64,000 nucleotides of DNA from the NCBI RefSeq assembly GCF_009649745.1, contig NZ_WJNG01000002.1, forward strand, positions 206,151 through 270,150, written 5' to 3'. This document shows, piece after piece, positions 17,138-25,269 of the stretch (its first letter is position 1; each line of letters opens with the position of its first letter). The notes under the pieces were generated by a model that saw only the letters and a list, made by a program, of their open reading frames with translations, did no database searches and was not told the origin of the DNA. The stretch is from Aquibacillus halophilus (GTDB taxonomy: Bacteria > Bacillota > Bacilli > Bacillales > Amphibacillaceae). The translations under genes and the position numbers were made by a program.

Positions 17138-19732
17138 ATGCTTCAATCATTAAAGGATTATCCTGCTATTCAGGATTCCTATAAAGTAGTTGTAGCAGAA
17201 GATGACGCTGGACTAAATGTATTAATCCAAAAGAAACTTAAAGAAAATGGGTTTTCAGTAGTAAGTGCAAAGAACGGTTTGGAAACAATCAATCTTGTTG
17301 AGACAAATGATCATATAATTATATTGTTAGATTATTTACTACCAGACATGAACGGGAAAGATATCATACTGAAGCTAAAAGAAAAGGAACTGAATGTTCC
17401 CTTTGTAATGATGACAGGTATTTCAGACATTGAAACGGTTCTTGAAATGATGAAACTAGGTGCAAAGGATTACTTAGTAAAGGATTTAGATTTTCTAGAT
17501 CTTATCCCTCTCACAATGCAAAAGATTGCCACTGAACTTGAAAACGAAAGGATATTAAATAGAAGTAAAGAGAACAATTTGCTTCTTACTCGTGCTATCG
17601 AAGAAATTACCACCGGAGTCATTATGACGGATCCTAACCAGTCAGATAATCCCATTGTTTATGCTAATCCTTTTTTTTATAAACTTACAGGCTATTCGAA
17701 AGAAGAGGTTATTGGTTTAAATTGCAGACTTTTGCAGGGAGAAGGGACAGACCCAATTGCACTGAAAAAAATCCGGGAAGCAATTGAGAAAGTGGAATCT
17801 ATCTCTATAGAGATAAAAAATTATTCTAAGGATGGATCAGAATTTTGGAATGAGCTTTTGATTACCCCTGTCTTTAACCAGGAACATCAATTAATTCGGT
17901 TTATCGGACTTCAAAAAGACATCACTGAGCGTAAGCGTGCAGCTGAGCAAATTGAAACGATGGCCTACCATGATTTTTTGACCGGCCTTCCAAATAGAAG
18001 GAAGTTTGAAAAAGAATTGAGCGATCATTTAATTAACTCCAAGGGAGGACACAATAAAACGGCGGTCATTTTGTTAGATTTGGATCATTTTAAGATAATT
18101 AATGATACGTTAGGTCATCTTGCTGGAGATACATTGTTAAAACAACTTGCTGAAAAGGTCAAACAGAATTTTGGCGGACAACATTCACTATATAGGATCA
18201 GTGGAGATGAATTTTGTATTATAATGCCCCACGTAGAAGATAAATATGAAGCTAGAATTCTAATGGAAAAGGTTTTATATCAAATAAGAGAAGAAATAAT
18301 CATCGATGGTCACGAGATTAATATAACTGCCAGTGCCGGTTTATGCTTGTCACCAGAAAATGGGGACACTGTAGAGGAACTACTTAAAAATGCTGATTCT
18401 GCCCTTTATTATTCTAAATCTAGAGGGAGGGACCAGGGGGAAATTTACTTCTCCACCTTAAATGCTAAATCATTTAAACATTTTACTTTAAGAAATGATT
18501 TAAGGAAAGCCATAGATAAAAAACAATTATTTATTCAATATATGCCTAGGGTAGATGCTCAGACGCAACAAATCGTTGGAGTAGAAGCACTATTAAGATG
18601 GGATCATCCCGACTGGGGGCTTGTATCCCCTTCTGAATTTATCCCCATCGCAGAAGAAACGGGTATGATTGTACCAATAGGAAATTGGGTACTAAGAGAA
18701 GCATGTTTGCAAAGCAAGCAATGGATTAAAAAAGGGTATCCTCCTATTGTATTATCTGTCAATTTCTCAGTTCAACAACTGTTGAGAAACGATGTGCTAC
18801 AAACGATTGAGGAAATTCTTGAGGATACAGGTGTCTCGCCGGATCATTTGGAAATTGAAGTCACAGAAAGCTCCTTTATATCAAATGAAAAGGAAGTCAC
18901 CCAGGTGTTGGGAGAGCTGAAAAAACGTAGGATTAAAGTAGCGCTAGATGATTTCGGAACTGGATATTCGTCATTATACTTACTTATGCGATTACCTTTA
19001 GATACAATAAAAATGGATAAGTCATTTGTAGAAGAAATTCTTTTAAATCCAATAAATAAGAGTATTGTTATTAGTATTTTAGATTTAGCCAAGTCACTCA
19101 ATATGCGACTGGTAGCAGAAGGCGTTGAAACACCTGATCAGTACACCTTTCTTAAAGAACGTCGCTGTGACGAGATACAGGGTTTTTACTTCAGCCCTCC
19201 AGTGAGTCCAGGACAGTTTGAAAAACTTTTAGAAAATAAGAAGTGGCAGTTGGAAATGACTAGTGAAAAGAAGGATAAACAAGAAAATCGTAGAGAACAC
19301 TTCCGAATTTCACTAGTTAATCCGCTAATAATGCAGATGACCATTTCTATGTTCAAAGGAAAAGAAGTGAATATGGGCAGTACAGAGGTTTTTGTTACAG
19401 ATATAGGCCCAGGAGGTCTAAGAATTATGATGGGACTCAAACTGCCAGTAAACAATGATATACAATTAACTTTGACCGGCGATATCTTAGATGACACCTT
19501 TCATTTCCAGGGTAACATTAGATGGATTAGAGAAATAAAAGATGGTATTGTCTTTGAGTTTGGGTTCCAATTCAGAATCGATGAAAATGAAAGAATAAGA
19601 TTAACTAGGACATTGAATCAACTAGCAATCAAGTTACGAAATAATAAGCCACCGACTAAACAGTTATTTATGGGAGATCCAGTTAAAGAAATAGTTAAAA
19701 AACACAATAATACAAAATTGATTCAAAAATAG
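17138..19732 (+). CDS. REC-LOV-GGDEF-EAL-PilZ protein (putative blue-light-regulated c-di-GMP enzyme)
   Basis: This 864-residue protein has five domains. REC (about 15-130) has Asp 65 as acceptor. The PAS domain (about 147-264) has LOV hallmarks: GLNCRLLQG with the photo-adduct Cys 196, NYSKDG, FWNELL and the GLQKDIT glutamine, closely matching B. subtilis YtvA. GGDEF (275-435) has SGDEF at 355-359 and no obvious RxxD inhibitory site. EAL (447-700) keeps Glu 483, Asn 542, Asp 604/605, Lys 625, Glu 661 and Gln 681, so it should be active. The C-terminal PilZ (about 718-830) has RxxxR (719-723) and DIGPGG (755-760) for c-di-GMP binding. It can in principle make, cut and sense c-di-GMP under light and phosphorylation control. 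The net activity is unknown. Confidence 0.92.
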   Translation: MLQSLKDYPAIQDSYKVVVAEDDAGLNVLIQKKLKENGFSVVSAKNGLETINLVETNDHIIILLDYLLPDMNGKDIILKLKEKELNVPFVMMTGISDIETVLEMMKLGAKDYLVKDLDFLDLIPLTMQKIATELENERILNRSKENNLLLTRAIEEITTGVIMTDPNQSDNPIVYANPFFYKLTGYSKEEVIGLNCRLLQGEGTDPIALKKIREAIEKVESISIEIKNYSKDGSEFWNELLITPVFNQEHQLIRFIGLQKDITERKRAAEQIETMAYHDFLTGLPNRRKFEKELSDHLINSKGGHNKTAVILLDLDHFKIINDTLGHLAGDTLLKQLAEKVKQNFGGQHSLYRISGDEFCIIMPHVEDKYEARILMEKVLYQIREEIIIDGHEINITASAGLCLSPENGDTVEELLKNADSALYYSKSRGRDQGEIYFSTLNAKSFKHFTLRNDLRKAIDKKQLFIQYMPRVDAQTQQIVGVEALLRWDHPDWGLVSPSEFIPIAEETGMIVPIGNWVLREACLQSKQWIKKGYPPIVLSVNFSVQQLLRNDVLQTIEEILEDTGVSPDHLEIEVTESSFISNEKEVTQVLGELKKRRIKVALDDFGTGYSSLYLLMRLPLDTIKMDKSFVEEILLNPINKSIVISILDLAKSLNMRLVAEGVETPDQYTFLKERRCDEIQGFYFSPPVSPGQFEKLLENKKWQLEMTSEKKDKQENRREHFRISLVNPLIMQMTISMFKGKEVNMGSTEVFVTDIGPGGLRIMMGLKLPVNNDIQLTLTGDILDDTFHFQGNIRWIREIKDGIVFEFGFQFRIDENERIRLTRTLNQLAIKLRNNKPPTKQLFMGDPVKEIVKKHNNTKLIQK

Positions 19733-19817
19733 TTAATATTTGAGTCCGTGTTTTGGTTGATTGAGTTTGGCCAAAAGGGATGTGGAAAAGAATACTAAAT
19801 TAAATCATTTCAGACTA

Positions 19818-19878
19818 AAGTAACAGGCACATCAAAGAGTAAATAAATGTCTTTTGGTGTGTCAGTTACTTTTTTTAT
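19818..19878 (+). terminator. Terminator after the LOV/c-di-GMP operon
   Basis: AAGTAAC (about 19818-19824) pairs with GTTACTTTTTTT (19864 onward), with an inner imperfect stem, and a long T run follows. The remaining part of the 430-bp gap to 20163 shows no supportable gene. Confidence 0.65.
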
Positions 19879-20163
19879 TAAGGCATAATGTAAGACAACC
19901 AGGTTTAGGATAATGTCTCATTTACTAAAGAACAAGTAAAGATTACGATGTAGTACTTGGGAACGAATACGACTATAGTACAACTAAAAATCTTAATAAA
20001 GTTCAAATGAATCGCATAATCCTGCGAAACCTTTTGAAAATAATTGAAAAAACATAGGGTATCTCTTTGATACCTTGACACTGAAAGAAGATTTACAAGT
20101 TGAGTCACTATATTTCTCTAACGCACTATGAAAAGAAGTAAGGTGTTTTTTTATCGGGATTTA

Positions 20164-20610
20164 TCAAAAATATGCCTCCAAAACCTTTTCCGTAACCCTC
20201 GTCATATTTTTAGGTAAATCATTATGGTCAAAAAACTTTACCCGACTAATTTCATTATTGTCCACTTGAAAATCCCCTGAAATTTTAGCTTCAAAGAGTG
20301 CGATGATACTATAGACTTTATCCCCGTTTGGATATTCATGATAATATTCCTTGCCAGAAAAAACATCATAAATCTTTAAATGAACGACCTCAACAGCAAG
20401 CTCTTCCATAAGCTCGCGATTTATCGTTTCTTCAAAGGATTCGCCAGGCTCCATATACCCACCAGGGATTCCCCAATTTTCGGTATCTTTTCTATACTCA
20501 AACAAAATTTGTTCATCTGAGTTATTGATGATTGCACCAGCAGAATTTAAAATTAGCGGATAGTTTCCTACTTTATCTCTTATTTTTTCTATGTATCCGA
20601 TATTGAACAC
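20164..20610 (-). CDS. NUDIX hydrolase
   Basis: This 148-residue protein has a clear Nudix box (G-x5-E-x7-REL-x-EE): GGYMEPGESFEETINRELME, about residues 50-69. The box binds divalent metal and hydrolyses nucleoside-diphosphate-linked compounds. The IPGG lead-in and length fit small housecleaning Nudix enzymes of the MutT/ADP-ribose type. The substrate cannot be predicted. It is a single gene on the minus strand. The 280-bp region upstream (20611-20889) holds a solitary GAACCGTCCC repeat end near 20700 and no other gene. Confidence 0.88.
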   Translation of the reverse strand: MFNIGYIEKIRDKVGNYPLILNSAGAIINNSDEQILFEYRKDTENWGIPGGYMEPGESFEETINRELMEELAVEVVHLKIYDVFSGKEYYHEYPNGDKVYSIIALFEAKISGDFQVDNNEISRVKFFDHNDLPKNMTRVTEKVLEAYF

Positions 20611-20689
20611 TCCAGTTTTTAGATTAGTATTCCCGAATCACTGGGGATTTACTAAGAATAGTGTTTCTTTTTCTGCCTGTATAGGATGG

Positions 20690-20711
20690 AAACAAAAGAA
20701 CCGTCCCTGTG
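20690..20711. repeat. Solo end of the composite repeat family
   Basis: CAAAAGAACCGTCCCTGTGT is present without a matching GGGACGGTTC partner nearby, so this is a truncated copy. Confidence 0.7.
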
Positions 20712-20889
20712 TTTCTTCTCATTGATATCAATTTGATAGATGTCGGAAGGTAAATGGATAATAATGGATGTGAATACTCTATGAAAATATAAGGAGTTGT
20801 AGATATCAACCCTACAACCCCTTAATGCTTATTGAAGTAACCACCAGTTTACTTAATAAAAAGTCAATTAAAATCACAAGATGACTAGA

Positions 20890-21513
20890 TTAAATAGAAG
20901 AATCTGTATTTACTATAGTAGAAACAGTTCTAGTTGGTAAGTGCCATCCAAACCTATGAGATATAACACGTAATAGTAAGATAATACTAAAAAGGGTGTA
21001 GAGTTGATAGGGTTCCTCAGCCCATCCAATTCCGATGATGAAACCAGCAATAATAGCCCATAAAAGATATATCTCTTGGCAAAAGACACTTGGCTTTTTT
21101 TGTGCCAATACATCACGAATGATTCCTCCACCTGCACCAGTTATTGCTGCTGAAAACATAACTGCTAGAAAAGGTAGATGAATAGAATGTGCATACATAG
21201 CTCCTTGAATTGCAAATGCAGACAAGCCAATTGCATCAAATACATTCCATTCTCTAATGATAGAAATTGCTTTTTGTGGTATTAGGAATAAAACGGTAAT
21301 GGTAATAATTGCTATAACAAAAAGTGTTGTTTGTTGCCATAATTCTATTATAGGGATCCCGATAAATAAGTTTCTAACAGCCCCGCCACCAAACGCAGTG
21401 ATCATTCCTAAAATATAAATGCCCATAATATCATATTTCACTTCCATAGCAATGATGGCACCACTGGCGGCAAAGGCAATAGTACCGATGACATTTAATA
21501 CATCCCAAACCAT
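20890..21513 (-). CDS. TRIC/UPF0126 family glycine-riboswitch-linked membrane protein
   Basis: This 207-residue protein has about seven hydrophobic helices and two copies of the TRIC signature. The first is GTIAFAASGAIIA...GMITAFGGGAVRNL and the second is GLSAFAIQGAM...AAITGAGGGIIRDV, the glycine-rich repeats of trimeric intracellular cation channel/YadS proteins. The start is the ATG at 21513, just after AGGAGAGAGAGG; a frame from 21534 would begin inside that site. It lies directly behind a tandem glycine riboswitch, which suggests that it handles glycine or glycine-linked ion flux. That link is inference. Confidence 0.88.
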   Translation of the reverse strand: MVWDVLNVIGTIAFAASGAIIAMEVKYDIMGIYILGMITAFGGGAVRNLFIGIPIIELWQQTTLFVIAIITITVLFLIPQKAISIIREWNVFDAIGLSAFAIQGAMYAHSIHLPFLAVMFSAAITGAGGGIIRDVLAQKKPSVFCQEIYLLWAIIAGFIIGIGWAEEPYQLYTLFSIILLLRVISHRFGWHLPTRTVSTIVNTDSSI

Positions 21514-21554
21514 AAAACCTCTCTCTCCTAACATTAATTGAATTTGAAAAAATC

Positions 21555-21735
21555 ACTTTCTCTGTCATTTGAACCTGAGAGTTTTCATCTAATGTTAGAA
21601 ATTTTCCCCTTTGGTGGCGTACAGCGCTTTCCAGAGAATTATATCCTGTAACGGTCCTTTTACCTGAGAGATTCATCATTCTTCAATGATTTGCCCCTTC
21701 GGTGACGTATCGATACGTTCTCTCCCGTAACATTC
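21555..21735 (-). promoter_or_regulatory. Tandem glycine riboswitch
   Basis: Read on the minus strand, aptamer 1 (21731-21661) has GGGAGAGAACG, CACCGAAGGGGCAAA and CTCTCAGGT. It is followed by AAAAGGACCG and aptamer 2 (about 21645-21570) with CTCTGGAAAG, GCCACCAAAGGGG and CTCTCAGGTTC. Two glycine aptamers joined by a short linker are the classical architecture. The expression platform must lie in the ~40 bases before the TRIC start, which favours control of translation, but no pairing was proven. Confidence 0.92.
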
Positions 21736-21868
21736 TTATATGTATTCAGTTTTTATAATAACTAATAATACAGTAGAAGACGATCGCTTGTCTCGTCAAG
21801 CATGTTATAAAGTGGGTGATAATGAATAGATACATTATTGAAATAATCTGTTTTAGGTTATTCTAGTA

Positions 21869-22035
21869 AATTCAACGTGGTACAGGTTGAGACAGGGAAG
21901 GTGTTGGAAAAGGAAAAAGTATTGAGGTCAACTAGTAGAGTTGTTTATATGGGGTAGTGGTTGAACCAAACGAATAATTGAGGGAGAGAGTAATTTCTAG
22001 CTAGCCAGTAGCAATTCTCCTTACTTGTTGGTAGT
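21869..22035. repeat. Exact 167-bp non-coding repeat, copy 1
   Basis: Every base read matches 39206-39372, in direct orientation. It has no open frame and no terminal inverted repeats. It contains potential stems such as CAACTagtagAGTTG, TGGTTgAACCA and GAGAGtAATT with AATTCTC. A terminator hairpin lies 60 bp downstream (22095-22125). It may be a structured RNA or the scar of a mobile element. Confidence 0.9.
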
Positions 22036-22094
22036 ATCATAGTCCCTTAATTAAAATTTTGTATTATTGAATTGCGGTAAAGATCTTTAGTCTG

Positions 22095-22125
22095 ATGAAC
22101 TTAGTTTAAGCTAAGTTCATTTTTT
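22095..22125 (+). terminator. Terminator downstream of 167-bp repeat copy 1
   Basis: ATGAACTTAG (22095-22104), a 6-base loop and CTAAGTTCAT (22111-22120) are followed by TTTTT. No protein gene precedes it on this strand, so it would end a transcript that includes the repeat. Confidence 0.75.
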
Positions 22126-22338
22126 GTTCTAAGGAAACTTTGTGATAGATTGTTGCTTTAAAATTTCTGAAAATAGGGATAAAATAATAAATCTTATTAT
22201 TAAATTTTGAAGATGCTTTTTGAATGTTTGAAAAGCCAATTGGGCTGAAACAGAAAAAAAGTTAGTCTGACATTAGCAATTTCTTCAGTAAAGAATTAGT
22301 AATTAATATAATTAAATTTGAAAATTCTGATTTTTTAA

Positions 22339-22367
22339 TTGACACAAAAAAAACTCAGCCTTATAAT
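22339..22367 (+). promoter_or_regulatory. Consensus sigma-A promoter of the SAF-oxidoreductase/PTS operon
   Basis: TTGACA (22339-22344) and TATAAT (22362-22367) are separated by 17 bp, a perfect consensus match. The predicted start site near 22374 lies just upstream of two operator palindromes. Confidence 0.88.
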
Positions 22368-22381
22368 GAAAATGCAACCAG

Positions 22382-22413
22382 TAACACGTGTTATTAGTTG
22401 TAACATATGTTAC
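22382..22413 (+). promoter_or_regulatory. Two tandem palindromic operators, likely SorC-type
   Basis: TAACACGTGTTA (22382-22393) and GTAACATATGTTAC (22400-22413) are perfect palindromes whose centres are 19 bp apart. They share the GTAAC-n4-GTTA(C) core and sit just after the predicted start site. A repressor bound here would block transcription; the SorC protein encoded two genes later is the obvious candidate. Confidence 0.75.
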
Positions 22414-22479
22414 GCGATAATTCTAATTAGTTGATAAGTTTGAAATAGTAGTAATTCAACATGGAAAAGGGGAATGATG

Positions 22480-23742
22480 ATGTCTATCTATCAAAAGCTG
22501 TTAGAAAGAGAGAAAGAATCACAGCCAATAAGAGTTGGGATAATAGGTGCAGGTCAAATGGGCTTTGGATTAATATCCCAGATTACAAGAATTCCAGGTA
22601 TGTCTGTAACAGGCATTTGTGATGTGGATGAAGCTAACGCAAAAAGAGCAAGAGATTATTATCAGTCCCAAGAACGGAGAAAAGTCACTACTATTACATC
22701 CACTGACTATCGTGAAGTCATTCAATCTCCACATGTAGAGGTAATAGTGGATGCAACGGGTGTACCTGAGGTTGGTGCAAATATTTCGTTAGAAGCACTG
22801 CGATCTAAGAAACATATAGTTTTACTTAATGTTGAGGTTGATATAACAATTGGTTCTGCAATGAATCAATTGTTTACATCGGCGGGGTTAGTGTACTCAG
22901 GCTCTGCTGGGGATGAACCTGCTGCTATAGTGGAACTTTATGAATTTTCTAAGACAATGGGGATGGAAGTGGTTGTTGCGGGTAAAGGCAAGAATAATCC
23001 CCTTATACCAAATTCAAATCCCGACACTTGTGCACTGGAGGCGAAAAAGAAAAATATGAGCCCCCACATGCTTACTGCTTTCCAAGATGGAACAAAAACG
23101 ATGGCAGAAATGAATCTCTTGAGCAATGCTATCGGTTTAATTCCTGATAAAGTAGGGATGCACGGAGTAACCGCAAACTTAGATAATGTTGCTGATAAGC
23201 TGAACCTAAAAGAAAATGGTGGAGTTTTAGATAAGTTAGGTGTAGTTGAATATGTCGACGGATTGGCGCCTGGTGTGTTTGTTATTGTTAAGAGTGAATT
23301 GGAACCAGTGAATGAGGAGATTCGTTATCTTCTTAAGGTAGATGATAATCATGGAGCACATTACACGTTATACAGACCTTACCATCTTGCTAGTCTTGAA
23401 ACACCAGTAACTATTGCCAAAGCTGTTCTTGAACATGATACTTCCATCCACCCACTTGGAGCCCCTATTTCTGAAACTGTTACAGTTGCGAAAAAGGATA
23501 TAAAAGCTGGTGAAACTCTTGACGGCATTGGTGGTTATTGTATTCGTGGTGTACTGGAAACGCATAAGGATATGAAAAATAATGGTCACATTCCAATTGG
23601 ACTTATCAGTGGTGACGTTGTTGCAAAAAAGGATATTAAAGAAGGTCAATTTTTAACTGAAGATGATGTTGAGTTAGACCCATCAACGACTGTTTGGAAA
23701 CTAAGAAAACTACAAGATCAATTGTTTCCTGTTCCTGTGTAA
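22480..23742 (+). CDS. NAD(P)-binding oxidoreductase with C-terminal SAF domain (COG4091 type)
   Basis: This protein of about 420 residues has an N-terminal homoserine-dehydrogenase-like Rossmann domain (VGIIGAGQMGFGLISQI near residue 18) and VDATGVPEVGA. A C-terminal SAF domain follows (about 330-400: PLGAPISETVTVAKKDIKAGE, then GLISGDVVAKKDIKEGQ). The family is usually annotated as predicted homoserine dehydrogenase, but the middle part lacks a clear homoserine-binding domain. Three ATG codons stand in a row (22474, 22477, 22480); the third is best spaced from AAAAGGGG. It is first in the glucitol-type PTS operon, so it probably oxidises or isomerises the imported polyol phosphate in place of the missing SrlD dehydrogenase. 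Its activity is unproven. Confidence 0.82.
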   Translation: MSIYQKLLEREKESQPIRVGIIGAGQMGFGLISQITRIPGMSVTGICDVDEANAKRARDYYQSQERRKVTTITSTDYREVIQSPHVEVIVDATGVPEVGANISLEALRSKKHIVLLNVEVDITIGSAMNQLFTSAGLVYSGSAGDEPAAIVELYEFSKTMGMEVVVAGKGKNNPLIPNSNPDTCALEAKKKNMSPHMLTAFQDGTKTMAEMNLLSNAIGLIPDKVGMHGVTANLDNVADKLNLKENGGVLDKLGVVEYVDGLAPGVFVIVKSELEPVNEEIRYLLKVDDNHGAHYTLYRPYHLASLETPVTIAKAVLEHDTSIHPLGAPISETVTVAKKDIKAGETLDGIGGYCIRGVLETHKDMKNNGHIPIGLISGDVVAKKDIKEGQFLTEDDVELDPSTTVWKLRKLQDQLFPVPV

Positions 23743-23833
23743 GGGTTTTATGGAACCTTCCTATGTTATCTTAACTATTATAAGTTAATTTATAGTATAT
23801 TGACTATATATTACAAAAGATAGGATGGTTCCA

Positions 23834-24775
23834 ATGGCTTATTTAGAAGACAAAAGATTACTAGTAAAAGTAGCTCATATGTATTATGAAAAAGGAGAAA
23901 AACAATCTGAAATCGCAGAGACTATTGGAGTAAGTAGGTCTTTGATTTCTAAATATCTTACAAAAGCAAAAGAACTGGGTATTGTGGAAATAATTATTCA
24001 TGATGCAGATACTCATCCTCTAATGCCACTAGAGTTACTGGTCGAACAAAAGTACAATCTTAGAGAAGTGATTTGTGTTCCAAGTATTGAAGAGGAAGAT
24101 TCAAAAGGTCGGTTAGGTCTGGCTGCAAGTAAGTACCTATTGAGAATGATAAAAGGCAACGAGACAATTGGTGTTTCTTCTGGTACAACTTTATATCAGT
24201 TTGCAGAATCAATGAACACCGCCCAACCATATAAAAATTTAAAATTCGTTCCACTTGTTGGTGGTGTGGGGGACGAAAGAGTTGATATTCATGCCAATCA
24301 TATTGTTGCAAAATCAGCTGAAAGTTTAGGGGCTCAATATCATCTTTTACATGTACCGGTGATGGTGGACTCAAAGGAAGCAAAGGAAATTATTATTAAT
24401 CAGTCATCTATTAAAAATATTTTTCAGATGGGAAGTCAAGCGGACATTGCTGTAGTAGGTATTGGTGGTACACCAAAACACTCTACAATGGTCAAGTCTT
24501 ACTTAAGCCAAGGAAATCAAGTAGAGTTCGACGATTCAGATGTTGTAGGCGACATCTGCTACAACTTTATCGATAAAGATGGAAATGCATCAAAAAATTA
24601 TTGGAATGAAAAAGTTGTTTCTTTGGATTTAAATAAACTCAAGAAAATTCCGTTAGTTATTGGTGTTGCAAGTGGTAAGGAAAAAATTGAGGCCATAAAA
24701 GCTGCACTTCACGGTAAGCTCGTTCATGTTCTAATTACTGATGAGATAACTGCAGAAGGTCTGGTACAGATTTAA
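23834..24775 (+). CDS. SorC/DeoR-family sugar-binding transcriptional regulator (first)
   Basis: This regulator of about 314 residues has an N-terminal helix-turn-helix KQSEIAETIGVSRSLISKYL (about residues 21-40) and a C-terminal SorC sugar-phosphate-binding domain with IGVSSGTTLYQFAE, VPLVGGVGDERVDIHAN and DIAVVGIGG. It is 44% or so alike in layout to the second SorC gene at 27433-28380 by eye; the value was not computed. ATG 23834 is 5 bp from AGGATGG, and an upstream ATG at 23825 overlaps that site. It lies inside the polyol operon and probably binds the palindromes at 22382-22413, with the phosphorylated substrate as inducer. Confidence 0.88.
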   Translation: MAYLEDKRLLVKVAHMYYEKGEKQSEIAETIGVSRSLISKYLTKAKELGIVEIIIHDADTHPLMPLELLVEQKYNLREVICVPSIEEEDSKGRLGLAASKYLLRMIKGNETIGVSSGTTLYQFAESMNTAQPYKNLKFVPLVGGVGDERVDIHANHIVAKSAESLGAQYHLLHVPVMVDSKEAKEIIINQSSIKNIFQMGSQADIAVVGIGGTPKHSTMVKSYLSQGNQVEFDDSDVVGDICYNFIDKDGNASKNYWNEKVVSLDLNKLKKIPLVIGVASGKEKIEAIKAALHGKLVHVLITDEITAEGLVQI

Positions 24776-24875
24776 TGAAATTTTCTTTCTTAAAATCATG
24801 TGATACTAGCAATCCGCTAGTTCAAATATTTTTCAAACTTAATAGACTTAAAACCATCTAAAGGAGGGGGTTGAT

Positions 24876-25247
24876 TTGTGGGGAGCCTTCATAGCAATAT
24901 TCGCAGGGATATGGTTATTACAAATTTTTCTAACACAGGTTCAACTAAAACATTATCGAGATACGATTAAATTAATGAGTAAAAGAGCTTCTGGTTATCT
25001 GGGAGCGGGGGTAGAGAAACGTAAACTAGGGGTAGGAAAAGTAGTCATTATTGTTTGTGATGAAGATGGTGTTATAGTAGATAGTCAATTGATGAGTGGG
25101 GTAACCGTATTTGTACGATTTAAAACCTTCCATGAAATCATAGGAAATTCAATTTATCAAATAGAAAATAACAAAGAACTAGAAGATTTACGTGTACCAA
25201 TATCTATGGCTATCACAAATATTAAGGCTCAAATGAACAAAATATAA
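24876..25247 (+). CDS. gutM: GutM-like glucitol operon protein
   Basis: This 123-residue protein has one N-terminal membrane helix (AFIAIFAGIWLLQIFL) and the GutM features RASGYLGAGVEKRKLGVGKVVIIV and GVTVFVRFKTFHEI. In enteric bacteria GutM is an activator of the glucitol operon, though its membrane segment has made its mode of action unclear. The start is TTG 24876 behind AGGAGGGGG. It directly precedes the glucitol-type PTS genes, as in other operons of this class. Confidence 0.85.
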   Translation: MWGAFIAIFAGIWLLQIFLTQVQLKHYRDTIKLMSKRASGYLGAGVEKRKLGVGKVVIIVCDEDGVIVDSQLMSGVTVFVRFKTFHEIIGNSIYQIENNKELEDLRVPISMAITNIKAQMNKI

Positions 25248-25269
25248 TATAAGGTAAGGGGGAAGTTTA

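Noticed and set aside
13387-19732. Cyanobacterial-type circadian clock
   Set aside because: Only a KaiC-like protein is present; kaiA and kaiB are absent and the second ATPase domain lacks a normal P-loop, so clock function cannot be claimed.
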